From Lithobates sylvaticus (Eukaryota; Chordata; Amphibia; Anura; Ranidae), in NCBI GenBank assembly GCA_028564925.1, contig CM053030.1:266238199-266302198 (forward strand): 64,000 bases of DNA, in the 5' to 3' direction. The notes under the pieces are model-generated. The model was given only the letters and a program-made list of their open reading frames with translations. It was not told where the DNA came from and did no database searches. Positions 1 to 11,275 of this stretch are shown in pieces. The stretch's first letter is position 1, and the number at the start of each line of letters is the position of its first letter. The position numbers were made by a program, and so were the translations under genes.

Positions 1-424
1 ATGATCTGCAGCCAGGAGGAGGAGGAGGAGGAGGAGGCACTACACAAATATCTGCTGACAGATCTTCCATCACCACAGGGCACTAGAAGAAGGAAAAGCC
101 AAGCGGCGTGTCAATAGAAGACATCCCTGGAAAGAGTGTGTTGTAGAGACACAATGTGTGCGGGTGTGACAGCGGTACAGTGCATATCACAAGGTGACCA
201 CTGATCATAACCGGGATCCTCTCCTCCCCCCACTACAACAGCATCACAATGAAAGGGGGAGGATCGCAGCCCGATCCTGAGCTCACCAGGGACACCGTGT
301 GGCCATATTGGGGCACAACACGTACAGTACTTCTGAGCATGCTCTGCTGGGATACCAGGGAATGTGGTGCCTGGAGAAGAGATTGTACACCTCATTAATA
401 CCCAATCCATCATACCATAAAACT
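1..424. other. Unassigned sequence at the window start
   Basis: I recognise no gene or repeat family here. The only clear structure is a (GGA)8 run at about 14-37. Short open frames on both strands show no domain and look like chance. Confidence 0.5.
14..37 (+). repeat. (GGA)n microsatellite
   Basis: About eight uninterrupted GGA triplets make a purine-only trinucleotide microsatellite. Confidence 0.8.
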
Positions 425-989
425 TGACCACTGGAAAGGTTTTACCCTCTTCATGACCAGGGCATTTTTGCTATTCAGCACTGCGCTACTTTAAATGGCA
501 ATTGTGCAGTCATGCAACACTGTACCCAAATGACATTTTTATCACTTTTTCACACAAATAGAGCTTTCTTTTAATTTAATCACCACTGGGTTTTTTTTTT
601 ATTTTTTGCTATATAATCAAAAAAAGACTTGAATATAAAAAAAAAATACAAAAAACATGTTTTTCTTCTTTTCTGTTTTAGAATTGTGCAAATAAATAAT
701 CTTTCTTCATAAATTCATGCCAAAATGTATTCTGCTACATTTCTCTGGTGAAAATAATCCAAATCAGTGTATATTATTTAGTCTGTAGGAAAGTTAGAGT
801 CTACAAACTATGGTATATATCTGAAAATTGATCAGTCCTGATGGGACAGGTTATCTCATTTCTTGAGGCCCAAAAATGCCAGGACAGTACCGATATCCCC
901 CAAAAGACCCCATTTTGGAAAGTAGACGGTCTGACATATTTAATTAGAGGCACAGCCAGTTTTCTGACGCTGTCATTTTTGGCCCCAAT

Positions 990-1266
990 TAGCCCTGGTT
1001 CACAGCAAGTGCGGCTTTGAAATCGCGCTACTTCAGCGAGATTTCTAAGACGGAGATTCAGTGTGATCTGGATCGATGATTTCATTATGGCTTGCGACCT
1101 CATTTAACAGAAGTCAATGCAAGTCTCAATGAAATCACAGAAAAGTGGGGCGGTAAAGGATGTCAAAGTCGCTGCGACTTGAATCACAATGATTTGAAAG
1201 ATTCCAGGGTGCAACTGTCAAGTGTCAAATCGCATGACAAATCGCATTGGTGTGAACGAGGGCTTA
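990..1266. mobile_element. MITE with terminal inverted repeats
   Basis: The left end reads tagccctggttcaca and the right end tgtgaacgagggctta, which are imperfect inverted repeats. Subterminal 'aaatcgc' motifs also occur in inverted form. The element is about 277 bp, non-coding and inserted in the older TTAA-type relic. Superfamily is undetermined. Confidence 0.6.
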
Positions 1267-1591
1267 GTTGAAAAATTAAGAAATTAAGTAAAATTTGTGT
1301 TTGTTTTTTTTTGTCACATTTTTATTTTGTTTTACATACTGTCACTAGTGCGGTACAGTACAGCGTCATTATATAACGTGTGTGATGGTGCTTGACTAGT
1401 GACGGTATGAAAAAAACATTTTATCATTTTTTTTTCTCCTTTTTATTTTTGTTAACATACTATCATTAGAACAGTTCAGTGTTACCATGGTGACACTGTA
1501 CTACTCTGGGGTGAGTGATTAGGGATTTTTTTTTTTACACTAATATTGCTTATAATATTGATGATCACTGGTATAAGCAATAGTTTTAGCT

Positions 1592-1777
1592 GTCATGAAT
1601 GGCTTTCGTTCATGACAGCTTTATTACTATTGTGGTCTGTTATTGGCTACAGTTAATCACATCGTACAGGGTGCTGTGATTGGCCCAGGTACCATGTGAT
1701 AGCTGTGGGCCAATCACAGCATCACAATAGTAAGCAAAACAGCCATGAATAGAAGCCATTCATGACTGTTTTGTTTA
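1592..1777. repeat. Imperfect inverted repeat (foldback)
   Basis: The arms, roughly 1592-1650 and 1717-1777, pair through catgaatggctt, ttactattgtg and a CCAAT-containing stretch, with a ~65-nt loop that is itself partly self-complementary. This looks like internal structure of a non-autonomous DNA transposon. I see no coding function. Confidence 0.55.
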
Positions 1778-2091
1778 TTTTGTAGTCATGTGATCGCTAT
1801 GACCAATCATCAGCGATTACATAATATCCCAGCTGCTCACAGGGGGAGAGCCAGTGCGCATTTAAACCGCAACGTACCAATACATTGTGTTGCCTGCAGA
1901 AGCCGCCCACTAGCAGTAAATTTACTGTTAGTGGGTGGCAATTGGTAAAAGTATAAAAGTTTAAAGGGTGCGTTCACCTTTACCAAAAAACCGCCTGTGC
2001 AGATAAGGGACGTCTGTAGAAAAAACAAACTGTGCAGCTCTGACCAAAGTTGAATAAAATTGCATTGCGGCACTGAACAGTGCATTGCAAG

Positions 2092-2132
2092 CCCTGATTG
2101 GCTGAAGCAGTAAAAGCTTCAGCCAATCAGGG
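2092..2132. repeat. Perfect 17-bp hairpin with inverted CCAAT boxes
   Basis: The arms at 2092-2108 and 2116-2132 are exact inverted copies (core attggctgaagc / gcttcagccaat) around the 7-nt loop agtaaaa. Each arm carries a CCAAT/ATTGG box. It sits in the older TTAA-type relic. Confidence 0.75.
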
Positions 2133-2629
2133 CACAGAGCACTGTCAGAGTCACGATTGGACACTGTCATCATGACTTTATCCAATCATGGCTTATTCCC
2201 GCCCCACAGTATGCCAAGGGACATGGGATGCCATGTTCATGTGCATGTAAAGGCAGGCGTCCCGTAGTATATATTTGAAAATGTATCAATTCTTATGGAC
2301 TGACTGCCTTTCTTGAGACCCTAAAATGCCAGGACAGTACAAATACACCCCTCCCCTCTTTTTGTAAAGTAGACTTGTAGATTGTGAGTTTTTTGCAGTT
2401 TTTGTCACAATTTATTGGAAAATTAAAAAATGAAATAAAACTATTTTTTTTTATTTTTTTTACAAAGTTGTCATTTTAACAAGCTTTTTCTCACACACAG
2501 CATAGGCATGCTTGCAATTACAAAATCCAAGAAGCACCTTTAGGCGTTCCAGGGGCATAAATTATGCATCTAATTTCCTGACCACCTATCACATTTTTAG
2601 AGACCCTGAAGCACCAGGACAGTGGACAC

Positions 2630-3478
2630 CAGTGCTGGCCCATCCATAGGGCCCTAAGTGCACTGTGTTTGGGCGCTGGACACAGTGCACTATGACAAGC
2701 GCCACGTCAACGCAATCACGAGATTGCAGACGAGGTGCTTCATTTGCAGGATTTTTACCTGCTTTGTGGCACATTCCATCGCGCCAAACATCTTCCGCCT
2801 GTGATGCTTTGTTCTTCGAGTTAAGATGTTACTTCTGGTTTCCCTGTGCCAGAGGGAAACCGGAAGTGACGTCAGAAGCACCGTGGAACGCATTGGCCCA
2901 AGCGGAGCTGGTAAGTAAGGCTGCAAAATAGGTGAACTGCGAGCGCCATGCTTGGCGCTCAGTCCACTCAGCTGTTTTAGGAAAGCCAATGACTATTCGC
3001 TTTCCTAACACTAAACCACCTCTCTGCCAATCAGGTGCTCGGGTCTGTTATCTGTCACCTGATTGGCTGAAATGACAGACGCTGCTATTGGGCGCCTATC
3101 AGGAGGCAGGAGACGCATGAAGGACCCTGCTCGTTGCTGTCATCTGCTGCCCCACAGACACGGGGTAAGTTCCGGGAGCTGGAGGGTAAGAGCAGGCGGG
3201 AGCACACTGGCAGCATTTAATAGGTACACTGGCAGCATTTGATGGGCACCCTGGCCGCGTTTGATGGACACACTGGCAGCATATAATGGGCAGTTGGGCA
3301 CACTGGCAGCATATGATGGGCACAGTGGCAGCATATGATGGGCACAGTGGCAGCATTTGATGGCACAGTGGCTGCATTTGAGGGCACAGTGACAGTGTTT
3401 GATGGGCACAGTGGCAGCGTTTGACACATTAGCTGCGTTTGATGGCACAGTGGCTGCATTTGGCACAGTGGCTGCACC
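2630..3478. mobile_element. hAT-like non-autonomous element with internal minisatellite (copy 1)
   Basis: The left end cagtgctggcccatcc resembles the ends of the element at 60227-61314 (cagtggcgttgcgtcc when reverse-complemented). The interior 2940-3190 matches the reverse complement of about 60780-61010, sharing the 'caatcaggtg', 'cctgattggctg' and 'tctgctgcccca' blocks. It is therefore a second, oppositely oriented copy of that hAT-type family. The right end is cut by, or abuts, the TTAA element at 3479. No transposase is present. Confidence 0.55.
3205..3478 (+). repeat. Minisatellite, ~20-24-bp unit
   Basis: The units resemble 'cactggcagcatttgatggg' with variants such as cacagtggcagcatatgatgg, about a dozen degenerate copies. 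The minus strand stays open in several frames and gives Cys/Pro-rich nonsense peptides. The array is not coding. The reverse-complement array occurs at 60296-60770. Confidence 0.85.
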
Positions 3479-3482
3479 TTAA

Positions 3483-4450
3483 CCACCTCCAGTCTGGGCC
3501 AATTCTGACATTCCTCTCCTATGTGTATATCTTAAAACATAATGTTTTGCTAGAAAACTACTTAAAACACCCAAACATTTTTTTTAAGCAGAGGCTCTAG
3601 AGAAAAAACGAATGGGTGTTGAACATTTTTAAGTCAGATGGTATTTGTGCAGAAATTTTTCAAACGCAAATTTTTTGGAAATATACACTTTAATAAATTT
3701 AAATGCACAAAATCACAATATATATAACCCGGTTTATTGGTAAAATATAAAAGATGATGTTACTCCAAGTAAATAGATGCCAAACATGTCATGCTTTAAA
3801 ATTGTGTCCGCCTGTGGAATGGCCCAAAACTACGGTACCTAAAATCCCCATTGGTGACACATTAAAAGCTTTACCATTTTAGAGTTCCACAGGAGGTCTG
3901 GAGCTAGAATGATTGCTCTCACTTTGACATTTGTAGCGATACCTCACATGTGTGGTGCAATCGCTGTTTACATATGGCATATGGCGGTGATTGGAGCGCT
4001 GGTATGGGGTATAGTGGTGATCAGGATGCTGGTATGGCATATGATGGTGACCAGGATGCTCATATGGCATATGGCAGTGATCAGGATGTTGGTATGGTGT
4101 ATCAAGGGGATCAGGGCTCTGTTATGGCAAATAGCGGTGAACGTGGTGTTGGAATGGTGCATTATGGTAATCAGGATGCTGGTATGGGGTATGGCGGTGA
4201 TCATGGCACTGGTATGGCATATTGTGGTGATCAAGATGCTGGTATGAGGTATGGTGGTGATCAGGGTGCTGGTATGGCATATTATGATAATCAGGATGCT
4301 GGAATGGGGTATGGCAGTGATTGTGCCACTGGTATAGCATATGGCAGTGATTAGAATTCTCATATGGGGTATGGTGGTAATCAGAACGTTAATGTACATC
4401 GGCGCTGTTTCCTGTCCATCGTTTATAGGCTGTGGGTGGACGGGAAGCGG
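3483..4450. mobile_element. TTAA-flanked non-autonomous element (piggyBac-type)
   Basis: TTAA lies at 3479-3482 and again at 4451-4454, directly outside inverted ends (ccacctcc... at the left, ...gaagcgg at the right). I recognise the left terminal segment (ccagtctgggccaa, then tctgacattcctctcc) as common frog repeat sequence. The element is 968 bp and non-coding, and its right half is a 30-bp minisatellite. The exact TTAA pair supports piggyBac-type transposition. Family membership is inference. Confidence 0.65.
3985..4395 (+). repeat. 30-bp minisatellite inside the TTAA element
   Basis: About 13-14 tandem copies of a 30-bp unit (core ggtgatcaggatgctgg, then a tatggcatatggt-type spacer). 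Because 30 is divisible by three, three frames on each strand stay open for 70-140 codons and yield repetitive peptides. These should not be read as genes. Confidence 0.85.
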
Positions 4451-4454
4451 TTAA

Positions 4455-5287
4455 AAACAAATGGGTGAGATAATTCCTTAGGTCAACTTTCCCGTTTTTT
4501 CTTTCATGGCCCTAAAAATTGTTTGCAGCCCTTGACCATGAATATACATCCAGAGATTGACTTACATCATGATAAAAATGTATATATTAAATCACAAACT
4601 AAAGACAAAACCTTTTTTATTTTTGGATAAAGTGGAGAGGGATTAAAAAACCTGTCATGTTTTTATTTCTGCTTGCATCCCCATTAGGGGATTTACTTTT
4701 TCTATTTGTCTTGGTGACTATTGTCCCCAAGAGTGAAAGTAAAAAATATATTTTTGAGTTGTCACCAAAACAAAAATGGAGGCGAAATCTTCCTACAGAG
4801 ACAGTAGGTCTGTTGACCCTGGTGACTACCAGGGATTTCCCTCACTTAAAGTGGCTCTTCATTGCATCTGAGCGCCACAAACCAAAAACACTATAATATT
4901 TAAAGCAAATTTCCACATCTATCCATGTCTCTGTGCTTTATTTTGTTTAGAAATCACCCCCTAGCTTTTCTGGCTGTGGCCATCCTGAGTAAGGGCAAAT
5001 GATTTATGTAGCATATACTTCTTTTGTCACTTAATGCCAGTGCTGAAGTGGTTAAGGCAGACACCACAACAGTTTTGGCGTACTGTTGGAGAAAAGAGGC
5101 GGGCGCTGAAGTTTCTGAAAAGCCGCTGGACCAATCCCTTGGCAGGGGGAGGAGTCGCCGCTCTGCAGAAGAGGAGACAAAAACACAGTTGTGGGCACCG
5201 CCATCACGGGTCCACGTGCTACAATACTGCTACAGAGAGAGAAGCATGGTACATCTTGGAGTCTTTATTGTGGATTGGTAAGTTCTT
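4455..5287. other. Unassigned non-coding sequence
   Basis: I recognise nothing certain. The 5022-5280 stretch is GC-richer and may belong to the LTR-type fossil that follows. No motif supports the short open frames here. Confidence 0.4.
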
Positions 5288-7441
5288 GTAGCGGGCATTG
5301 GTCCTGGCCTAGGTGAGCTGAAAGAGGTCCTTACCGACACCGGAGTGCGGTACGTGCCAAAAGGTAACCTGGCGCTCTATACAGCGGGAGGCTATGAAGC
5401 AATTGGGCTGGTATGTTCGAAGTGCTCAGGACTGGCTACTAACTTCTGGCCCCAGATCACCTGCGGGCACTGCGGGGAGCTGCTTCTGGAAGTAGTCTTG
5501 CCGGCATTACCCCATGGGTGCTACAGGTGGATTGGATCAAGTGCGTTGCCACCATTGCTCCGGAACCAACTCCTGTGGTCCCTGCCACCGTTACTCTGTC
5601 TGCTGAAGTTGCTGCTACTTCAGCTACCGTGGCTGCACCAAAGTCAGGTGCATTAGTGATCCCGTGGCCACGCCGGGGTCACCAACTTTTATTGATGGTG
5701 GAACCTCCCAGGGAGAGAACTAATGAGCCAGGTAAGCCTGATGTGAATGAGGGCAGTGTGTCTTTTGGGGCTGTAAAACCTGTAGCCATGAAGGGAGCAG
5801 AGTTTGGAAAGTCTGCTAATGCATATTCAAAGTTTAATCTGCTCCTGGCTGAAGAGTTCTCTACAGAGTCAGATTCTGATATCCTGTCTTATCAGATCTC
5901 TGAATTGTTTTCTGACACTTTGTCTTGGCCTTAGAGATGGTCTGAAAGTGATGCTGAGCAACAGTGTGAGCCTGTAGTGGAGGAAGTTCTCTCAACTACC
6001 GAAACCTCCAGTGTTAGGCCTGAGTTGTCTGCATCTACAACTCCTGTTCTCGATCCTGCAAGTTCTCTGGAAGAGGAGTGGTGGGCTTACTGTGTTAAAA
6101 CCCCTGATGCTACGGGGCCAATGTTCTCTTTATCTGCAAGTGTATCTCAGAAGCCTGACTAAATTGCAGGCTGTTGTGCCTTAGATACAGTATTACCTGT
6201 GGGGATCCTAAACTGTTCCAAGATTGTCCAAGTTGTAACGGATTGTTATGAAAAGAGTGGCTGAGAAGTATGGCTACTTGTACCCATATGTGCCAGAAAG
6301 TCTGGAAGCTGAAATTCAATGTAAAAGGGCACAGAAATTTGATGCTTCTGTTCAAGAGCACCTGAAAATTCCTGCTCACTGTGATGTAAAGAGGTTGTCA
6401 CCTAGACATGCAGGAAAGTATACTAATGTTCTGCAAACCTGGGACTATGGTCATCATATCTTTGGAGACCTAATCAAGCGAATGTGCAGCTTTACATTAC
6501 CACTATTGGATCATCTGCAAAGCCTGTTCAACTACCTGATCCTTGTTACTACTGGTGATAGCATCCAGCTATTGAAATCTTGTTCTCAAGTCAGCGTGGA
6601 ACACAGCAATGTGCTCAGTTCGGCTGTGTCAGTTCCATGAGAAGCTGCTCTTCAATTGAAAAATGTTGTTGTGGGGACACTCCTGCCTGTGCTGTTTGCT
6701 GCTGGACTGTGCTCCTGATACCAGCAGTTTCAGGAGGTGCCCTAAAAAGTGACATGCTGGCCTGTTGCCCTGGATTGCCAGTATGCCTTGCTCTGGAAAG
6801 TGATGTGCTGATCTGTTGCTCCTGAAGGGGGCATGTCTTGTTGTCCATATGTGAGGAAAGTGATTTCAGTCACCTGCCATGATAAACAAAGGCTGAGATA
6901 TGTTTCTATGTGCAAGGGGACTTTGTTGCTCGGGAGATGGATCAGAAGAGTTCATCATAATTACAGTCCCTTGCATGCTTGTGTGGCTAAAGTGCTTGCT
7001 TGAAAGTAGCCATGCACACAGTTCAAGTGTTTGTTCCTGAGAACAAGGGAACCTACTGAGAAGTTTGCTGACCATTTTGTTACAGTTCCAAGTAAAGTTG
7101 TTGCTATAGGAGACAGCAGTTGCTACCAAATACAGATTGCTGCATTCAGCTTAAAGGCCCCTTTTCTGTATTGCTGTCTGCCTAGTTCTACTTTTGTCTA
7201 AGGAGTCTGCCAAGTTGCTATTGCATTTGCTTAAGGGTGTCCTGTGCCCTACCCCTCTCTCCCACCGTTCCTGTTAAGAGAAATAAAACTCTCTTTGTTC
7301 ATTTTTAAAAGAGACTGGCGCCCATCTTTCCACCTTGCATTACACCCACCATGCCTAGTAACCTGCACCCTGAGGAGGAATGTCAGCCCTCTCTGACTCT
7401 GGGGGTCACCACCAGGCCTGGAGGTTGGGGAGAGCGCTACA
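5288..7441 (+). mobile_element. Probable LTR-retrotransposon fossil (internal part plus terminal repeat)
   Basis: The 3' end (about 7100-7441) is homologous to 51830-52080, sharing gccataggagacagca, ttaagggtgtcct, tgttaagagaaata and 'caccttgca' blocks. It ends in agcgctaca, the inverted complement of the TGTAGCxC start seen at 50909, so it is a plausible LTR terminus. A TGTAGC start also occurs at 5288. The intervening 5300-6700 stretch has broken reading frames without a domain I can name. It is an old, broken copy. The family is uncertain (Ty3-like is only a guess). Confidence 0.45.
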
Positions 7442-7539
7442 CTAGTGTTCAGGTTTTGCTAGAGACCAGCAGGGTGTGTGTTCAGGTGCACACAGCCCTT
7501 ATAACGAAGGCTTGTGCAGCTGGCTGCTGCAACTAAAGG

Positions 7540-8470
7540 CTGAGTAAGCCAAGAGAACCAGGATAGCGGGTGACACAGTCAGAGGGACTCTGCACCCAAA
7601 CTACAGGCAGGGAACGTTTTTCAAATTTTTTTTGTCGGGTGCTGGGCGTGCTATGCAGGCAGAGCATACAGAAGAGGTGGTGGAGTGGTTAACCAAGTCT
7701 TCATCATCCTTCTCCTCTGTCAGTCAGTTGCAGACTAGCTCTCAGTCCGCTGAAGCTGCCAAAGCACCATGTACTGTCCCTCATTCACAGCTACTCTCTG
7801 ACCGCTGTCATGGAGGGGGCTACTGAATCATTTTAGCAAAGTGTGAGCCACTTACTACAAGAGAATTTGCAGCAATTAATGGATTCCAAGGTTGATGTAA
7901 CGGGAGGCTAGCGGGAAGGAACATCAGGCAGGGAGAACTAACTGGCAGTGATGTTCTCACAGCCACAGCGTAGCTCCAGCTATGAGGAGGGAGGGGATGA
8001 TGAGGAGGTCTCTGTCTGTACCTAAGTTCTTGATAGAGCAGAGGAGGGAAGTGAGGGAGAGGCACAACCTCAGCGAAGCAGAATGTCATTCAGGGGCAGC
8101 TCACAAGAAGTGGAGGAAGTAGCCACCCTGTTCCACTGGATGGCAGAACTTCATGGGTGCAGTGCACTGCTGTCCATCAGAGGTCACCTGTGTGGGCCTT
8201 TTTTTTAGCACATGTGTAGTGGACTGTATCATTGTTTTTGTAGTCTCTGCCTACAACATATGAAGTGTGGCAGTACCATCGGCCATTTGGGTACCACATG
8301 TGTGAAGAGACATCTAACCTCCCACCTCACAGTTTGTTGGGAACAACACCATAATGCTAGTTGTCCGGAAAAGGGTCACATTCCTCCCCCTTCGAGCTCC
8401 TCTGTTTCCACCTCTACCCCCACTAACTATATGTTATTCCCCCTCAGCAGCCTTGATTGATAGGGATGGC
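7540..8470 (+). pseudogene. Possible BED-zinc-finger transposase N-terminus (hAT-like), decayed
   Basis: A frame at about 8212-8460 contains Cys-x2-Cys-like residues followed by GTTCVKRHLTSH, which resembles the C-terminal half of a BED zinc finger in hAT transposases. Upstream (7632-7826) is a Ser-rich stretch, then an acidic EEGGDDEE-like segment. I recall such an order from hAT or BED proteins, but no catalytic domain is visible and frames are interrupted. I could not define terminal inverted repeats. The alternative is that this is unrelated repeat DNA. Confidence 0.3.
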
Positions 8471-9596
8471 AGTTTATAAAGGGGTGTCAGAGGTCAGCCC
8501 TATGTGGGGAAAAAGGGAATGCGTGAGGCCATGCAGAGTAGGGGCAAGCATAGGTCCAACCTTGCTCTGATTTCAACCCTAACCCACCAGCTGTAGCATT
8601 GAGCAGGCAAGTTTTGCTGCTCTATCTGCAAGAGCAAAAAAAAAAATACACCCCCAGCCACACCCATGCCCATTACCTAAATGCCTGCTTGGCCAGATTG
8701 CTGGCTTTACAACCCCTGCCGTTCCAGCTGGTGCCTGTTCATACGTACAAGGATCACCATTGAAACCCAGCCACTTGCTCCAGGGGGCCACCCCTGTATG
8801 CCTGGATAAGAGGGCAGCAGCATGTAGAGGAACCCATCCCTCCATGCAGCCGCTGAACCCTCCTCTCCCTGCCGCAGACATAGAGCGACTTCAGGAGGGA
8901 AACGGAGGACATTGGCTCCTCCACATGTGCTTTTGGGTTTCCCCCCTCCCATCTCCCATTGGCTGCTGCAGGGGATCTGTCAGAATGGAGAGCAGGGAAG
9001 GAGTCGGTAAATTACACAATTACCGGCCCTTCTTTATTTTAATGAATAGATACCGATCACTGACTGTTTTTATTTTATTATTATTCATTCATTGCTGGGG
9101 CATAGAAAAAAACTGTGTTTACTATGCTTCAGTTTATGAATGAACGGTAAGCTCTGTACAGAGCTATTCCTGATCATTCATTTTGTGCAGGCTGCAGAGA
9201 AACAGACTGATAAATCTGTCTTCAGTCCCTTTCTCTGCTTAAAAAGTCTGTTTAGTCCCCTGATATTTCAACATCAGTCCTAAAAAAATATGTAAAAATA
9301 AAAAATACAATTGTTAAAAAAAAAAAAAAAAAAATAATTAAATGGAAAAAAATTATAAAAAAATAAAAAACTACTGACATCAGCTTCGGAACTACCAGGT
9401 TCACACTTGCGACTGGGCTCTGGCGTTCCGCCACCATGGGGGGACCCCGAGATGGGAGTAAAGGGCCCGCAGGATCGGTGGGAAGGGCCCTGAATATTCT
9501 AGTTACACCTCTGAGCTGGTGGATTTTGCCCCTTTTAGGAATTAGTGGCCAGTGCTGTATGGCAGTGGCAACTGGCAAGTGACAAGTTCTCAGCCA
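8471..9596. other. Unassigned repeat-like DNA
   Basis: A/T- and pyrimidine-rich sequence with poly(A) runs at 8636-8646 and 9317-9333. Parts (8860-9010, 9100-9260) have the look of frog MITE interiors, but I cannot delimit an element. No convincing coding region is present. Confidence 0.35.
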
Positions 9597-9787
9597 CCAA
9601 GAGGGATGGGCCGAACACCCCCCTAGTTCGGTTCGCACCAGAACATACCGAACAGGCAAAAAATTTGGCAGAACACATGAACACTGTTAAAGTTTATGGG
9701 ACACGAACATGAATAATCAATAGTTCTCATTTTAAAGGCTTATATGCAAGTTATTAAAAGTGTCTGGGGACCCAGGTAAATACCAAA
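9597..9787. mobile_element. Dispersed frog repeat fragment
   Basis: The blocks ggttcgcaccagaacat, gaacactgttaaagt, tatgggacacgaac and ggcttatatgcaagtt are, from memory, typical of a very common ranid dispersed repeat. The segment leads directly into the foldback structure at 9788. Class is undetermined. Confidence 0.4.
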
Positions 9788-10487
9788 TTTGAGCTGTCTT
9801 CAGGCCGGTTACGTTACTGGCGGCCGCTTTACAGCTCCAATGGATGGCTTCTGCGGGAGGGGCCATGATCTCCCTCTGACTTCAGCCTGGGAGATCACGT
9901 GGTCGAGTCTCTCCTCCCGCAGAAGCTCTGTCTCGTAGCTGTAAAGCGGCCACGAGTCACGTGACCGGCCTGAAGACAGCTCAAAATCGGTATTTAGAAC
10001 GCTCGTTTTTTTTAAAACAACTTACATAGCGTGCTATTCCAGCCTCTAATAGAGGGGCTGTGACAATTTTACGTTTTTTTTCAAGAATAGTGGTGGGGTT
10101 GGGAGGGCAGAGACAGACACAGAGAGGGAACTGACAGGCAGGAAGGAGAGGTGAGGGAAAGAGAACTTTGGTTAAACTGTAAAAAAAATGTATAAAAACG
10201 TCCCTGAATCTGCCACTTCCTTTATGCCCTCTCTGCGCTGACCACAAAAATCAGGGCTGCTGACCACCACTGTGGTCAGAATACGTCCCTGCATCATACG
10301 CTTCTGTCCCCTCTGCTCTCCTCTCTTCCCCTCACCACTTCCTTCCTGCCTGTCAGTTCCCTCTCTGTGTCTGTCTCCAACCCGCCGCTAGTCTTGAAAA
10401 AAAAACATAAAATTGTCACAGCCCCTCTATTAGAGGCTGGAATAGCACACTATGTAAGTTGTTTTAAAAAAACAAGCGTTCTAAATA
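9788..10487. repeat. Double foldback: two inverted repeats in series
   Basis: The first pair is about 9788-9868 against 9905-9985 (gagctgtcttcaggccgg against its complement ccggcctgaagacagctc), with 'tttacagct' matches inside. The second pair is about 9990-10160 against 10325-10487 (tatttagaacgct against agcgttctaaata, gcctctaatagagggg against its complement, ctgacaggcaggaagg against its complement). Arms are 80 and about 165 bp with a few mismatches, and no coding potential is present. Consistent with a foldback DNA transposon. Confidence 0.75.
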
Positions 10488-10890
10488 TTGATTTTGTCCA
10501 AATTTCGGGTATTTTCGTTATCGTTTTAACAAACGATAACGAATGTGCAGAATCCGAAAACAGAAAGATCCGACATAAACAAATGCTTTATTTTCGTTTT
10601 CATTGCAACAGTTCGATATAGATAGGAGATTCGACATGACGCTGACAATAGCGATCTGTGTCCATCGAACCTGTGGTCAATGTGCCTAACCTTAGCTCTA
10701 TTAGTTCAATTATTCTACATAGAGAGAAAAGATTCGACATAGAGAGAAAGGATTCAACATTATAGAGCCAATAGCAAAAAAGGCTGAATGTGCCTAACCT
10801 AACTATTAGGTTACCTACTCTATTAGTCCAAGATTATTCGACATAGAGAGAAAAGATTTGACGGGTATTTTCGTTATCGTTTTAATTAGT
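10488..10890. repeat. Short-period repeats around attcgacatagagagaa
   Basis: The motif 'gattcgacatagagagaaa' occurs at about 10730-10780 and again at 10830-10860, with looser versions at 10610-10650. The phrase gggtattttcgttatcgt occurs at 10507 and is repeated at 10862, so the block is bounded by direct copies. A short palindrome (cgttatcgttttaacaaacgataacg, two 8-bp arms) lies at 10516-10541. No coding. Confidence 0.6.
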
Positions 10891-10937
10891 TCAAGAGGGG
10901 GGGGGGGGGTTGGGGGTGGATGGGGGGTCGGGGGGGG

Positions 10938-11275
10938 ATGGGAGGATATAGAGGAATCAATCTCTCCATCTTCCTCCTGCAGCCTCAGAGAGCACTGGGG
11001 GTTGGAGAGAACATGGGGGACCTGAGAGCATGGGGGGGTCAGAGAGCACTGAGGGGGTAGAGAGCACATGGGGGGACCTGAGAGCCCAGGGGGGCCAGAG
11101 AGCACTGGGGGGTAGAGAGCACACGGGGGGGACCTGAGAGTCCAGGGGGGTGTAGAGCACATGGGGGACCTGAGAGCCCAGGGGGGTCAGAGAGCACAGG
11201 AGGGGCAGCAGAAAGTAGCTAGATGGGAGGATATAGAGGAATCAATCTCTCCATCGTCCTCCTGCAGCCTCTGAT
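10938..11275 (+). repeat. G-rich minisatellite bracketed by a ~50-bp direct repeat
   Basis: About eight to ten degenerate units built from 'gggggacctgagag', 'cccaggggggtcagagagca' lie at 10985-11215. A ~50-bp sequence (gatgggaggatatagagg, then aatcaatctctccatc) flanks the array at 10939-10985 and 11222-11275, and an inverted partial copy lies at about 11310-11360. Pro-rich minus-strand frames are an artefact of the array. Confidence 0.75.

Larger units (their letters stand above)
425..2629. mobile_element. Relic of a TTAA-family (piggyBac-type) non-autonomous element, composite
   Basis: Positions 434-720 match the terminal module of the TTAA elements at 29128 and 38418: a 'dispensable residue' order of ttcatgaccag, gcactgcgctacttta, caaatagagctttctttt and then A/T-rich sequence. 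Positions 830-920, 2280-2350 and 2590-2630 carry a 'tgccaggacagta' motif next to 'ggaaagtagac'. The same motif appears reverse-complemented in the piggyBac relic at 42.8-47.0 kb. Position 1440-1500 resembles 33832-33900. No coding capacity remains. Boundaries are approximate, and smaller elements are nested inside. Confidence 0.55.

Noticed and set aside
3099-3486. Minus-strand frames of ~90-108 codons rich in Cys, Pro and Ala
   Set aside because: They are translations of the minisatellite in three frames, with no conserved domain.
3950-4399. Frames of 112-143 codons on both strands
   Set aside because: The 30-bp repeat period keeps all frames open. The products are simple repeats.
8212-8460. 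Host zinc-finger gene
   Set aside because: Only one degenerate BED-like finger in a broken, repeat-like context. A transposase relic is more likely, and even that is weak.
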